Below, one piece after another: positions 1 to 5,487 of a stretch of 5,487 nt of DNA (position 1 is its first letter; each line of letters begins with the position of its first letter). The DNA comes from a bacterium (GTDB taxonomy: Bacteria; AUK180): NCBI GenBank assembly GCA_021162505.1, contig JAGGYO010000035.1, forward strand, positions 1-5,487, read 5' to 3'. The notes beneath the pieces are model-generated. The model was not told the origin of the DNA, searched no databases, and saw nothing but the letters and a program-made list of their open reading frames with translations. Made by a program: the position numbers and the translations under genes.

Positions 1-993
1 CCCTGATACTGTATTTATATGTAAATGCTTTTTCCCATTTCCAAATTTGATGATATTTCTCTTTTTATTTATTTGTATGTTCAAAGACATTTTCCCCGTG
101 TTTAAATCACCTGAAACACTCTTAAAATCAATGAGCAGATCTTTATCATTTCCTATGAATAATGTCATATCTCCGCTAACGCTCTTCAGATTTGCTTCAT
201 TTATGAAATTTACATTTTTCAATGTCATATCCCCACTTGATGTTTGGATGCCTTTTATTGTGAGCCTTCCATTTGCTTTGATATCTCCGGTTACTGTTTT
301 TGTATCAAGAACACCTATTGAATCCAATATTTCAATATCTCCTGAGGATGTACTAATATATATATTTCCAAAATTGTCTTTGATGTTTATATCACCTGTA
401 ACCGTTTTAATTATTTGATTTCCAATAAAATTAAGAAGTTTAATATCTCCGCTGGATGATGAAATATTAGTAGCTTTCCCCAAAATATCATTCAGGTCAT
501 TTCTGCCTTTTCTTAAATTCAGAACAATTCCCTTTTCCTTATCCTTTTCAGAAGGATCTATAAAAGCTTCAATGCTAATATCGCCTGTAACCGTCTTAAT
601 ATTCTCTAATTTACAATTTTTGGGGATAAATATAGTGTAGTTTATCCAGGCGTGAGCGATTTTTTTATTAGACTCCGTCTTAATAGTAACACTATTGGTA
701 TTTTGATCAATTCTCATTTTCACATCATTTAAATGATCCTTTTTTTCATTGCAGCATATCTCTCCTTTTATTCGCAATAAACCATTTGTGGACGGTAAAA
801 ATTTAATATCTCCTGAAACGCTTTTAATGGACAAAGTTGATGTTTCACCTAAGGCAAATTCCTTTTCCACTATTTTTGAATATTTTTTCGCGTTTTTATC
901 TAACCTTTGAAAATTAATATCACCAAATTCTAATTTGCAGGCAATTAACATCAAAAACAAAATAATAGGTAAAAATAACTTGAAAATCTTCAT
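1..993 (-). CDS. DUF4097-type beta-repeat lipoprotein, 3' end outside window
   Basis: The minus-strand frame is open from ATG at 993 to the window edge, giving 331 residues with no stop. The start is fixed by a strong Shine-Dalgarno and a lipoprotein signal: basic n-region MKIFK, a hydrophobic stretch to residue 18, and lipobox L16-I-A-C19, so Cys19 should be lipidated. Lys at +2 is not the Asp inner-membrane retention signal, so outer-membrane anchoring is plausible (inference). The mature part has repeated [ST]GD motifs with Gly at residues 61, 137, 182, 200, 218, 236, 254, 274, 295 and 331. The segment I-P124-K-N-C127-K-L leading into K-T-V-T-G-D138 resembles the DUF4097 (putative adhesin) family, thought to form a repetitive beta structure. 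A charged insert (about 145-171) interrupts the series. The molecular role is unknown; a cell-surface or periplasmic structural or adhesive role is inferred. It follows the five-gene operon after 40 bases and may be co-transcribed or have its own promoter. Confidence 0.85.
   Translation of the reverse strand, partial: MKIFKLFLPIILFLMLIACKLEFGDINFQRLDKNAKKYSKIVEKEFALGETSTLSIKSVSGDIKFLPSTNGLLRIKGEICCNEKKDHLNDVKMRIDQNTNSVTIKTESNKKIAHAWINYTIFIPKNCKLENIKTVTGDISIEAFIDPSEKDKEKGIVLNLRKGRNDLNDILGKATNISSSSGDIKLLNFIGNQIIKTVTGDINIKDNFGNIYISTSSGDIEILDSIGVLDTKTVTGDIKANGRLTIKGIQTSSGDMTLKNVNFINEANLKSVSGDMTLFIGNDKDLLIDFKSVSGDLNTGKMSLNIQINKKRNIIKFGNGKKHLHINTVSG
229..456 (-). repeat. Exact 18-residue (54-nt) [ST]GD protein repeat core
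   Basis: Within the lipoprotein gene, five consecutive Gly-Asp motifs (Gly182, 200, 218, 236, 254) are spaced exactly 18 residues apart. Two versions alternate: S-S-G-D at 182, 218 and 254, and T-V-T-G-D at 200 and 236. Looser copies extend both ways (61, 137, and 274, 295, 331). Some copies are still similar as DNA: bases 582-600 and 393-411 match at 17 of 19 positions. The regular spacing fits stacked beta-strand rungs that grew by duplication of a two-rung, 36-residue unit (inference). Confidence 0.8.
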
Positions 994-997
994 ACGC

Positions 998-1004
998 ACC
1001 TCCT
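998..1004 (-). promoter_or_regulatory. Strong Shine-Dalgarno of the lipoprotein gene
   Basis: The minus strand reads AGGAGGT, four bases before the ATG at 993. It is the best ribosome site in the window and decides the start codon, which also places the lipobox correctly. It implies independent translation initiation, unlike the overlapping genes upstream. The rest of the 40-base gap (994-1033) contains an A10 run on the minus strand just after the preceding stop codon, and no convincing hairpin terminator. Confidence 0.85.
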
Positions 1005-1033
1005 AGGTATCCATATATGATTGCATTTTTTTT

Positions 1034-2233
1034 TTAAAGTGAGGGCCATTGTGTTATAAATGAATTCCCCTTTCTCATTATGGGAAAGTTTATATTTTCT
1101 AATGATTGGGGAATAACCCTATTTTCATCAGCAACAATATTGTTCTTAACACCCAATAAAGCCGGAATGATCTTATAGAGATTGTATTTTTCATTTATCT
1201 CTTCAAAAAAAGAGGAATTTTGAAAGAATTTTATTTTATTTTTTGCACTTTTCATACCTTTTATAAATTCCCGCCATTCCGTTTTTGGAATATTGTAATA
1301 CATGATAATTTTTTTTGCTATTTTTCTTAATTCTAAAAAAGTGATTTTTGATTCATTTATAACTGAAATACTTACTTTTTCACTATTTTTTCTTTTTATT
1401 AAGTTATATTTCTCTATTTTTTCGTATATTTCCATTGTATTTTTGTAATATTTTTCTGCAAACCCCAAAGCATACATCTCTTGCGAGGTCTTCAAGTAAT
1501 ACTCATAGGTATCATATTTAAATTTTGAATGATAGTTGAATCTTGTTGATATCAAAACCTCGTGGGGAAGAGCTTGATCTCTGTGAAAATAATGCGCATC
1601 TTGCGTAACAATTATCTTATCATTATTCTTTTTTCCAAACTCAATAAGTTTCTTAAATACTTTTGTTTCTTCCTCTACACCGTGATCAGCAACTTCCAAA
1701 TAAAAATCGTCTTTATATGTTTGTTTTATTGCATCATATATCATTGTTAGTTCTTTTTTATTATCATATAACAGCTTTGGTATAATACCGTAATAACAGG
1801 CAGATGTAACTATATTCCCTTTATGGTATTTTACTAACTGTTTTATATCTATCACTGACATATTTAACCCAGCTCTCGATTTAAAATAATTGGTTTTCCA
1901 AGAATCATTATTAAGGCGAATGAGATTTTTTAGACCCTCATTGTTCTTAGCAACAACAATAATATGGTATCTCTGTCTATCTTTATTTGAAAAGAATTTC
2001 TCCCTGTCTGGAACAATATAAAATTCATCTCCGATAATGGGTTTTATATTGTGCTGTTCGGCTTCTTCAACTAATAATGGTATATTTATCATGGAATTAT
2101 GGTCTGTAATAGCAATACCCTTCTGCCCCATATTCTTTACCCTTTGTATCAATTCGGGAATCGTGATGATAGAATCGTTTAGAGATCCGTCGCTGTGAGT
2201 ATGTAGATGGATGAAATCTGATCTCTTTAACAT
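1034..2233 (-). CDS. PHP-domain protein, DnaE-like but lacking polymerase active site
   Basis: This 399-residue protein resembles the N-terminal part of bacterial DNA polymerase III alpha (DnaE). The PHP domain (about 5-215) is well preserved. Its candidate metal ligands form a complete set of nine: H11 and H13 (HLHTHSDGSL), D20, H45 (ITDHN), E70 (IIGDEFY), H90 (YHIIVVAKN), C146 (TSACYYG), D212 and H214 (TQDAHYF). Metal-dependent phosphoesterase or exonuclease activity is therefore plausible. Residues 220-280 still follow DnaE (EYYLKTSQEM). From about 286 the chain resembles a much later DnaE segment (VSISVINESKITFLELRKIA, then a C-terminal RKGNSFITQW), so the stretch with the GRGS and PD-x-D-x-D polymerase motifs is absent. 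The protein ends just before where the third catalytic aspartate would lie. DnaE proteins are usually over 1,000 residues, so this cannot be a polymerase. The ATG shares one base with the stop of the cheW-like gene (TAATG), and the Shine-Dalgarno is weak, so coupled translation is likely. Its substrate and any link to motility are unknown. Confidence 0.85.
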   Translation of the reverse strand: MLKRSDFIHLHTHSDGSLNDSIITIPELIQRVKNMGQKGIAITDHNSMINIPLLVEEAEQHNIKPIIGDEFYIVPDREKFFSNKDRQRYHIIVVAKNNEGLKNLIRLNNDSWKTNYFKSRAGLNMSVIDIKQLVKYHKGNIVTSACYYGIIPKLLYDNKKELTMIYDAIKQTYKDDFYLEVADHGVEEETKVFKKLIEFGKKNNDKIIVTQDAHYFHRDQALPHEVLISTRFNYHSKFKYDTYEYYLKTSQEMYALGFAEKYYKNTMEIYEKIEKYNLIKRKNSEKVSISVINESKITFLELRKIAKKIIMYYNIPKTEWREFIKGMKSAKNKIKFFQNSSFFEEINEKYNLYKIIPALLGVKNNIVADENRVIPQSLENINFPIMRKGNSFITQWPSL

Positions 2234-2559
2234 TAAATAAGGTTCTCTATATCTATAAGTTCGGCTTTTTTATCCATTTCCTCTGCAAGTCCTATTATTT
2301 CATCGCAGAGGATACCCAATTTTTTTTCATCATGAACAGCTACGATCAAATATCCGTAACTCGCGCCTTTTATTCCGGAAAATTCCTTTTTCAGGACAGG
2401 AATAGCACCAATTTTCAAGGATATGATAAATTGGAAATTTTTACTTTCTCCAGGATAAGGCAGCAATTCGTTTTTAACTTTAAAAAACCTATGGACAAAA
2501 TTTATTTCAAGAGCAAGTATCTTTTTCCCAATTTTAAATTGTATGAATTTATACGCCAT
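2233..2559 (-). CDS. Short divergent CheW-like coupling protein
   Basis: At 108 residues this is shorter than the usual CheW of about 140-170. The CheW fold is recognisable: an opening strand YKFIQFKIGKKILALEI (3-19), a P34-Y-P turn, the central I-P54-V-L strand, and a C-terminal L-G82-I-L-C-D86-E-I-I-G segment matching the family's GL-x-VD-x-V pattern. It ends soon after, at the position where CheW domains close. The conserved N-L-R-G motif is replaced by S47-L-K-I, and the Asp of the following V-I-D-L is Lys57, so contacts with CheA or receptors may differ. CheW normally bridges chemoreceptors and the CheA kinase. Its place directly after pilT suggests a scaffold role in a pilus-linked chemosensory complex (inference). 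The start overlaps the pilT stop by 11 bases and has no visible Shine-Dalgarno, so translation probably depends on pilT. A non-chemotaxis CheW-domain adaptor is the alternative. Confidence 0.78.
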   Translation of the reverse strand: MAYKFIQFKIGKKILALEINFVHRFFKVKNELLPYPGESKNFQFIISLKIGAIPVLKKEFSGIKGASYGYLIVAVHDEKKLGILCDEIIGLAEEMDKKAELIDIENLI

Positions 2560-3805
2560 AGTGTTGGAATAGGTTCTTCAACTCGTCCTTGTTCATACTT
2601 CTTTGTTCTGCTTCCGCTCTTGTTATTTGTCCTTTTTTAACAGCTAATGTTAATGCTTCGTTCATGGTCTGCATACTGTATTTTTTACCTGTTTGCAATG
2701 CAGAATATATTTGATGAAGTTTATTCTCTCTCATCATTGAACGAATAGCAGGCGTAGGCACAAGGACCTCGGCTATCATTATTCTACCGCGGCCGGAAGC
2801 TCGCTTAATAAGCTGCTGTGTCATGATACCCTGTACGACAAAAGCAAGCTGTGTTCTGACCTGCTGTTGCTGATGCGGAGGAAATACATCTATGATTCGG
2901 TTAATTGATTCAATAGTACTATTTGTGTGAAGTGTTGCAAAAACAAGGTGACCGGTCTCGGCAATTGTCAATGCCGCCTCAATGGTATCCAGATCTCTCA
3001 TTTCTCCGATCATAATAACATCAGGGTCTTCCCTAAGTACATATTTCAGAGCTATGGGAAAACTCACTGTATCCTCTCCTATCTGCCTTTGATTCACAAT
3101 GGATTCACCATGCTTGAATGTGTATTCTATCGGGTCCTCAATTGTTATTATATGATGCTTTTTCCTTTGACTGATATATTTTATCATTGAAGCAAGTGTA
3201 GTAGATTTACCCGAGCCCGTAGGACCCGTAACAAGGATCAAACCCTTGGGCATATTAACAAATTCTTTTACAGCGCTTGGTAACCCCAATTTTTCGAATT
3301 CCAGTATCTCAAACGGTATTGCTCTAAATGCGCAGGCAATATTTCCCCTCTGTTTAAAAATATTTGCTCTGAACCTTGATAATTTAGGTACTCCGAAGGA
3401 AAAATCGAGTTCGTTATTTTGCTCAAATTCCTTTTTCTGCTTATCTTTTAATACGGAATATGTCAACTGTTGCACTTTATCCGCTTTTAAAGGAGCATAC
3501 TGGAACATTTTATATATTTCACCGTCAACTCTGATACAAGGAGGTACACCAACGGTCAAATGAAGATCACTCGCTTCGGATCTGATCATCTCTGTTAATA
3601 GGGTTTTAAGATCCACATTTGTAGAAGATTTTTTTTCAATATTAGAAGGGTATGGTTTGGAGGTCGGTTTGATCTTAAAATAGACCGGTTTACCACCGAG
3701 AGTGTCCAGTGGTCTTATTCCTGCACTACCTACTGCATTGCTACCGGCTTCCGTGGTCGGCTTTTTCTGAACAACATCAAAATCATCAGCATCGAACATT
3801 CCCAT
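2549..3805 (-). CDS. pilT: Type IV pilus twitching-motility ATPase, PilT family
   Basis: PilT is the hexameric cytoplasmic ATPase that powers pilus retraction. All family motifs are present: the N-terminal S-E-A-S-D-L-H-L-T (76-84), Walker A GPTGSGKS (194-201, Lys200), the Asp box TIEDPIEY (221-228), Walker B DVIMIGEMRD (262-271, catalytic Glu268), and the His box ETGHLVFATLH (283-293). The A-I-R-S-M-M-R-E helix (353-360) corresponds to the AIRNLIRE element that PilT needs for retraction, which together with the size argues against the extension ATPase PilB. At 418 residues it is longer than the usual 340-370. The excess is mostly an N-terminal extension of about 60 residues that is rich in Gly, Ser, Pro, Thr and Lys and probably disordered. 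The start at 3805 is supported by AAAGGAG six bases upstream; Met3 would be a worse fit. It lies three bases after cheR, and its last codons overlap the cheW-like start. PilU or another PilT paralog remains possible. Confidence 0.93.
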   Translation of the reverse strand: MGMFDADDFDVVQKKPTTEAGSNAVGSAGIRPLDTLGGKPVYFKIKPTSKPYPSNIEKKSSTNVDLKTLLTEMIRSEASDLHLTVGVPPCIRVDGEIYKMFQYAPLKADKVQQLTYSVLKDKQKKEFEQNNELDFSFGVPKLSRFRANIFKQRGNIACAFRAIPFEILEFEKLGLPSAVKEFVNMPKGLILVTGPTGSGKSTTLASMIKYISQRKKHHIITIEDPIEYTFKHGESIVNQRQIGEDTVSFPIALKYVLREDPDVIMIGEMRDLDTIEAALTIAETGHLVFATLHTNSTIESINRIIDVFPPHQQQQVRTQLAFVVQGIMTQQLIKRASGRGRIMIAEVLVPTPAIRSMMRENKLHQIYSALQTGKKYSMQTMNEALTLAVKKGQITRAEAEQRSMNKDELKNLFQHYGV

Positions 3806-3808
3806 ATT

Positions 3809-4633
3809 TCACTCCTTTATTTTTTTTGAATATATCTTATCTCTATTTGATATTATATTGAAAATATTTCTTTTTTCAAAAAATATTGTTTCGACTCTTC
3901 CCAAGACCAGGTATCCATCGTCTTTTAAATGATCACGGAAGATCTGCAATGCTTGATTCTGCAATTCTCTGCTAAAATAAATAAAAACATTCCTACAAAA
4001 TATAAAATCAAATTTACCCTCCCAATTGGATGAAAATATGGAATTTTTCTCAAAATGGACACTATTCATTATATTTTCATCAATATAATAATAATTCCCC
4101 TGTTTCTTTATGTAGAAATTAAAGATAATATGAAAGATATCACTTAAATTATAAATGGATTTAGGCGTATAAACACCGCTCAACCCTTTGTCGATTGAAC
4201 GAGAATCAATATCCGTGGCAAAAATATTATAGTTGTAGTTTAAATGTTTCTCGGTTTTATAATAATCAAGAAGCATGGCAATAGAATAGGGCTCTTCCCC
4301 ACTAGAACAACCGGCACTCCATACTTTAATATCTTTTTTTTGGGTAAATTTGGGTAATAGATTTTTATATATATAATTATATGTCTTTTCATCACGAAAA
4401 AACCTTGTAACATTTATCGTAATAGTATCCATTAATTTTGATCTTTCCTTTTCATCATTGGAGATCAGTTCCAAATATTCTTCAACTTTATCGATCTTCG
4501 AGATTATCATCCTTCTTTTTATCCTTCTTTGGAGACAATTGAGCTTATATGAGGAAAAATCAATGCTATAGTATGCATTCAAAATATCAAAGATATTCTG
4601 AATATAAACCTCAAAATCATTTTCATCTATCAT
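3809..4633 (-). CDS. cheR: CheR-type chemoreceptor glutamate methyltransferase
   Basis: CheR transfers methyl groups from S-adenosylmethionine to glutamates on chemoreceptors, setting sensory adaptation. The 274-residue length is normal. An N-terminal helical domain with a basic helix LQRRIKRRM (34-42) is followed by N74-V-T-R-F-F-R-D81, the family's NTTEFFRD motif. The SAM-binding domain begins at VWSAGCSSGEEPYS (104-117) and has the acidic A-T-D141-I-D loop. FDFIFCRNVFIYF (208-220) is the strongly conserved CheR signature. The late motif usually read as GYLFLGHSES is G240-Y-L-V-L-G-R246-V-E, with His and Ser replaced. The ATG overlaps the stop of the TPR gene as ATGA, and only a weak AAGTGA lies upstream, so translation is probably coupled. 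Followed closely by pilT and a cheW-like gene, it probably methylates receptors that control pilus-driven movement (inference). No receptor, CheA or CheB gene is seen here. Confidence 0.92.
   Translation of the reverse strand: MIDENDFEVYIQNIFDILNAYYSIDFSSYKLNCLQRRIKRRMIISKIDKVEEYLELISNDEKERSKLMDTITINVTRFFRDEKTYNYIYKNLLPKFTQKKDIKVWSAGCSSGEEPYSIAMLLDYYKTEKHLNYNYNIFATDIDSRSIDKGLSGVYTPKSIYNLSDIFHIIFNFYIKKQGNYYYIDENIMNSVHFEKNSIFSSNWEGKFDFIFCRNVFIYFSRELQNQALQIFRDHLKDDGYLVLGRVETIFFEKRNIFNIISNRDKIYSKKIKE
3812..3818 (-). promoter_or_regulatory. Shine-Dalgarno of pilT, inside the end of cheR
   Basis: The minus strand reads AAAGGAG, six bases before the pilT ATG at 3805, and lies within the last codons of cheR. 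It supports Met1 rather than Met3 as the start of PilT. Among the internal genes of this operon only pilT has a clear site of its own, which suggests that it is made at a higher rate than its neighbours (inference). Confidence 0.75.
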
Positions 4634-5481
4634 TTTTTTATCACTTTTAAATTTGTAAAAGCAATGGTATTCTCCTTATCAAATCCAAGGACCTGCTCCC
4701 AGTATAATATAGCGTTTTTATGGTCATTGTTTTTCAAGTAAATTGCGGCGAGCTTATTTAATGTATTAATATTATCCGGTTGGGTAGAAAGTATCTTTTT
4801 ATAGGTTTCAATACTTTTATCCACTTGTTTTTTTCTAAAAAGCAAATTGGCATATTCCCACAAAACGGCAATATTATTAGGGTTTTTCTTTAAGGCATGA
4901 AGCAGATATTTTCCTGCATCGTCAAGTTTATTCAGCCGCATAAAGATCCTTGCCAGAAAGAGCTGAATTAATATATTATCGGTAAATTCTACATTCATTT
5001 TTTTCAAAAGCGAAAGAGCTTTTTTCATGTCTCTATTAAAAAGATAACATTTGGTTATAAAAAGACTCAAAACGGGGCTATTGGGAAATATTTTAAATGT
5101 CTCTTCAAAGATCTTCAATGACTGATTATATAACCCTTTCATATAATATTCATATCCCTCTTTAAAAAGATCGCTTTCTTGCGTTAAAAATTTTACTTCA
5201 TCCGGATAAAATTCCGTGATCTCATCCATAACGGCTTCACTGCTTTCCAGTGTCAAGCAGCCTTTATTAAAAAGTGAATCTATTGCTTCAAGGGTTTTAT
5301 TCAAAGAATACACGGAGTTCATCAAGACATCAATCAATCCCTTATTCTCTTGTAACAACCCTGCTATTTCCTGTTCCGAATAATTTTCTATTGTACAATT
5401 GTCTTTTATACGAATAATATCTTGAAAATTATATTTCTTAAAAAGCCCATTCATTTTATCGCTTATATCCAATGAATCCAT
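4630..5481 (-). CDS. TPR-repeat protein, start near window edge
   Basis: This 283-residue protein (if it starts at 5481) has about five tetratricopeptide repeats in its C-terminal two thirds: roughly 103-136, 137-170, 171-203, 204-237 and 238-271. They show the usual small and aromatic positions and end in the turn pattern, for example K-N-P-N-N (199-203) and T-Q-P-D-N (233-237). The first 100 residues are acidic and probably helical, and I do not recognise them. There is no signal peptide or membrane segment, so it is probably cytoplasmic. TPR arrays bind protein partners. Its ATGA overlap with cheR suggests a partner in the same complex, and some CheR proteins elsewhere carry fused TPRs, such as Myxococcus FrzF. 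Only six bases remain upstream of the ATG. They contain no stop and no Shine-Dalgarno, so the true start may lie outside the window. Confidence 0.8.
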   Translation of the reverse strand: MDSLDISDKMNGLFKKYNFQDIIRIKDNCTIENYSEQEIAGLLQENKGLIDVLMNSVYSLNKTLEAIDSLFNKGCLTLESSEAVMDEITEFYPDEVKFLTQESDLFKEGYEYYMKGLYNQSLKIFEETFKIFPNSPVLSLFITKCYLFNRDMKKALSLLKKMNVEFTDNILIQLFLARIFMRLNKLDDAGKYLLHALKKNPNNIAVLWEYANLLFRKKQVDKSIETYKKILSTQPDNINTLNKLAAIYLKNNDHKNAILYWEQVLGFDKENTIAFTNLKVIKK

Positions 5482-5487
5482 TAAAAG

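Larger units (their letters stand above)
1034..5481 (-). other. Probable five-gene operon: TPR, cheR, pilT, cheW-like, PHP
   Basis: All five genes are co-directional with junctions of ATGA overlap (4630-4633), a 3-base gap (3806-3808), an 11-base overlap (2549-2559) and a TAATG overlap (2231-2235). No room is left for internal promoters or terminators between them. The operon's promoter is not in the window, since the first gene begins at or beyond the right edge. The lipoprotein gene may be a sixth member, because no clear terminator separates it. Confidence 0.85.

Noticed and set aside
47..418. Plus-strand open frame of 123 codons
   Set aside because: It lies opposite the lipoprotein gene, whose lipobox, Shine-Dalgarno and regular repeats make it the real gene. 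The plus-strand product only mirrors the repeat period and has no ribosome site that I can see.
1026..1035. Ten-T run at the end of the PHP gene as a frameshift that hides more of a DnaE gene
   Set aside because: Reading past the run in the other frames gives stops within a few codons and no sign of the DnaE segment with the third catalytic aspartate. The lipoprotein gene starts 40 bases on, so no polymerase continuation fits.
994..1075. Promoter for the lipoprotein gene (a TATAAC-like box near the end of the PHP gene)
   Set aside because: Such boxes are frequent in AT-rich DNA, and no convincing -35 element lies at the right distance.
2332..3563. Plus-strand open frames opposite cheW-like and pilT (2332-2640, 2927-3190, 3246-3563), and the one at 1562-1750 opposite the PHP gene
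   Set aside because: They are antisense shadows of well-supported conserved genes and show no recognisable domains.
3820..4341. Eight-T runs at 3820-3827 and 4334-4341 in cheR as phase-variation tracts
   Set aside because: Runs of this length are expected in DNA this AT-rich, and the gene is intact in frame; there is no evidence for switching.
1..5487. CRISPR arrays, tRNA or rRNA genes, insertion sequences, riboswitches
   Set aside because: I looked on both strands and saw no direct repeat-spacer pattern, no transposase, no inverted-repeat ends and no structured RNA gene.

Overview
The window is AT-rich bacterial DNA in which every supported gene lies on the minus strand, so it reads right to left. 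The content (a PilT-type twitching ATPase, CheR and CheW chemosensory proteins, a lipoprotein with a clear lipobox) suggests a motile or surface-moving diderm bacterium. I cannot name the phylum from sequence alone; a low-GC member of a less-studied Gram-negative group is a guess.

Layout in transcription order. A TPR-repeat protein (5481-4630, start close to the window edge) overlaps by ATGA with a CheR-type methyltransferase (4633-3809). Three bases later comes a PilT-family ATPase with an unusual N-terminal extension (3805-2549). It overlaps by 11 bases with a very short, divergent CheW-like protein (2559-2233), which shares one base (TAATG) with a PHP-domain protein related to the N-terminal part of DNA polymerase III alpha (2233-1034). 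These five genes are almost certainly one translationally coupled operon. After a 40-base gap with a strong Shine-Dalgarno comes a lipoprotein of the DUF4097 / putative adhesin type (993 to beyond base 1), whose 3' end is outside the window.

The first four genes look like part of a chemosensory system wired to type IV pilus retraction: CheR would methylate chemoreceptors, CheW-like would act as a coupling or scaffold piece, PilT would power retraction, and the TPR protein would be a protein-protein adaptor. No CheA, CheY, CheB or receptor gene is visible here. The two most unusual items are the PHP protein, which looks like a DnaE relative that kept a complete PHP metal site but lost all three polymerase aspartates, and the lipoprotein, which carries [ST]GD motifs at an exact 18-residue spacing with two alternating versions. 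There is no gene-free stretch over 300 bases; the only real intergenic gap is 994-1033.
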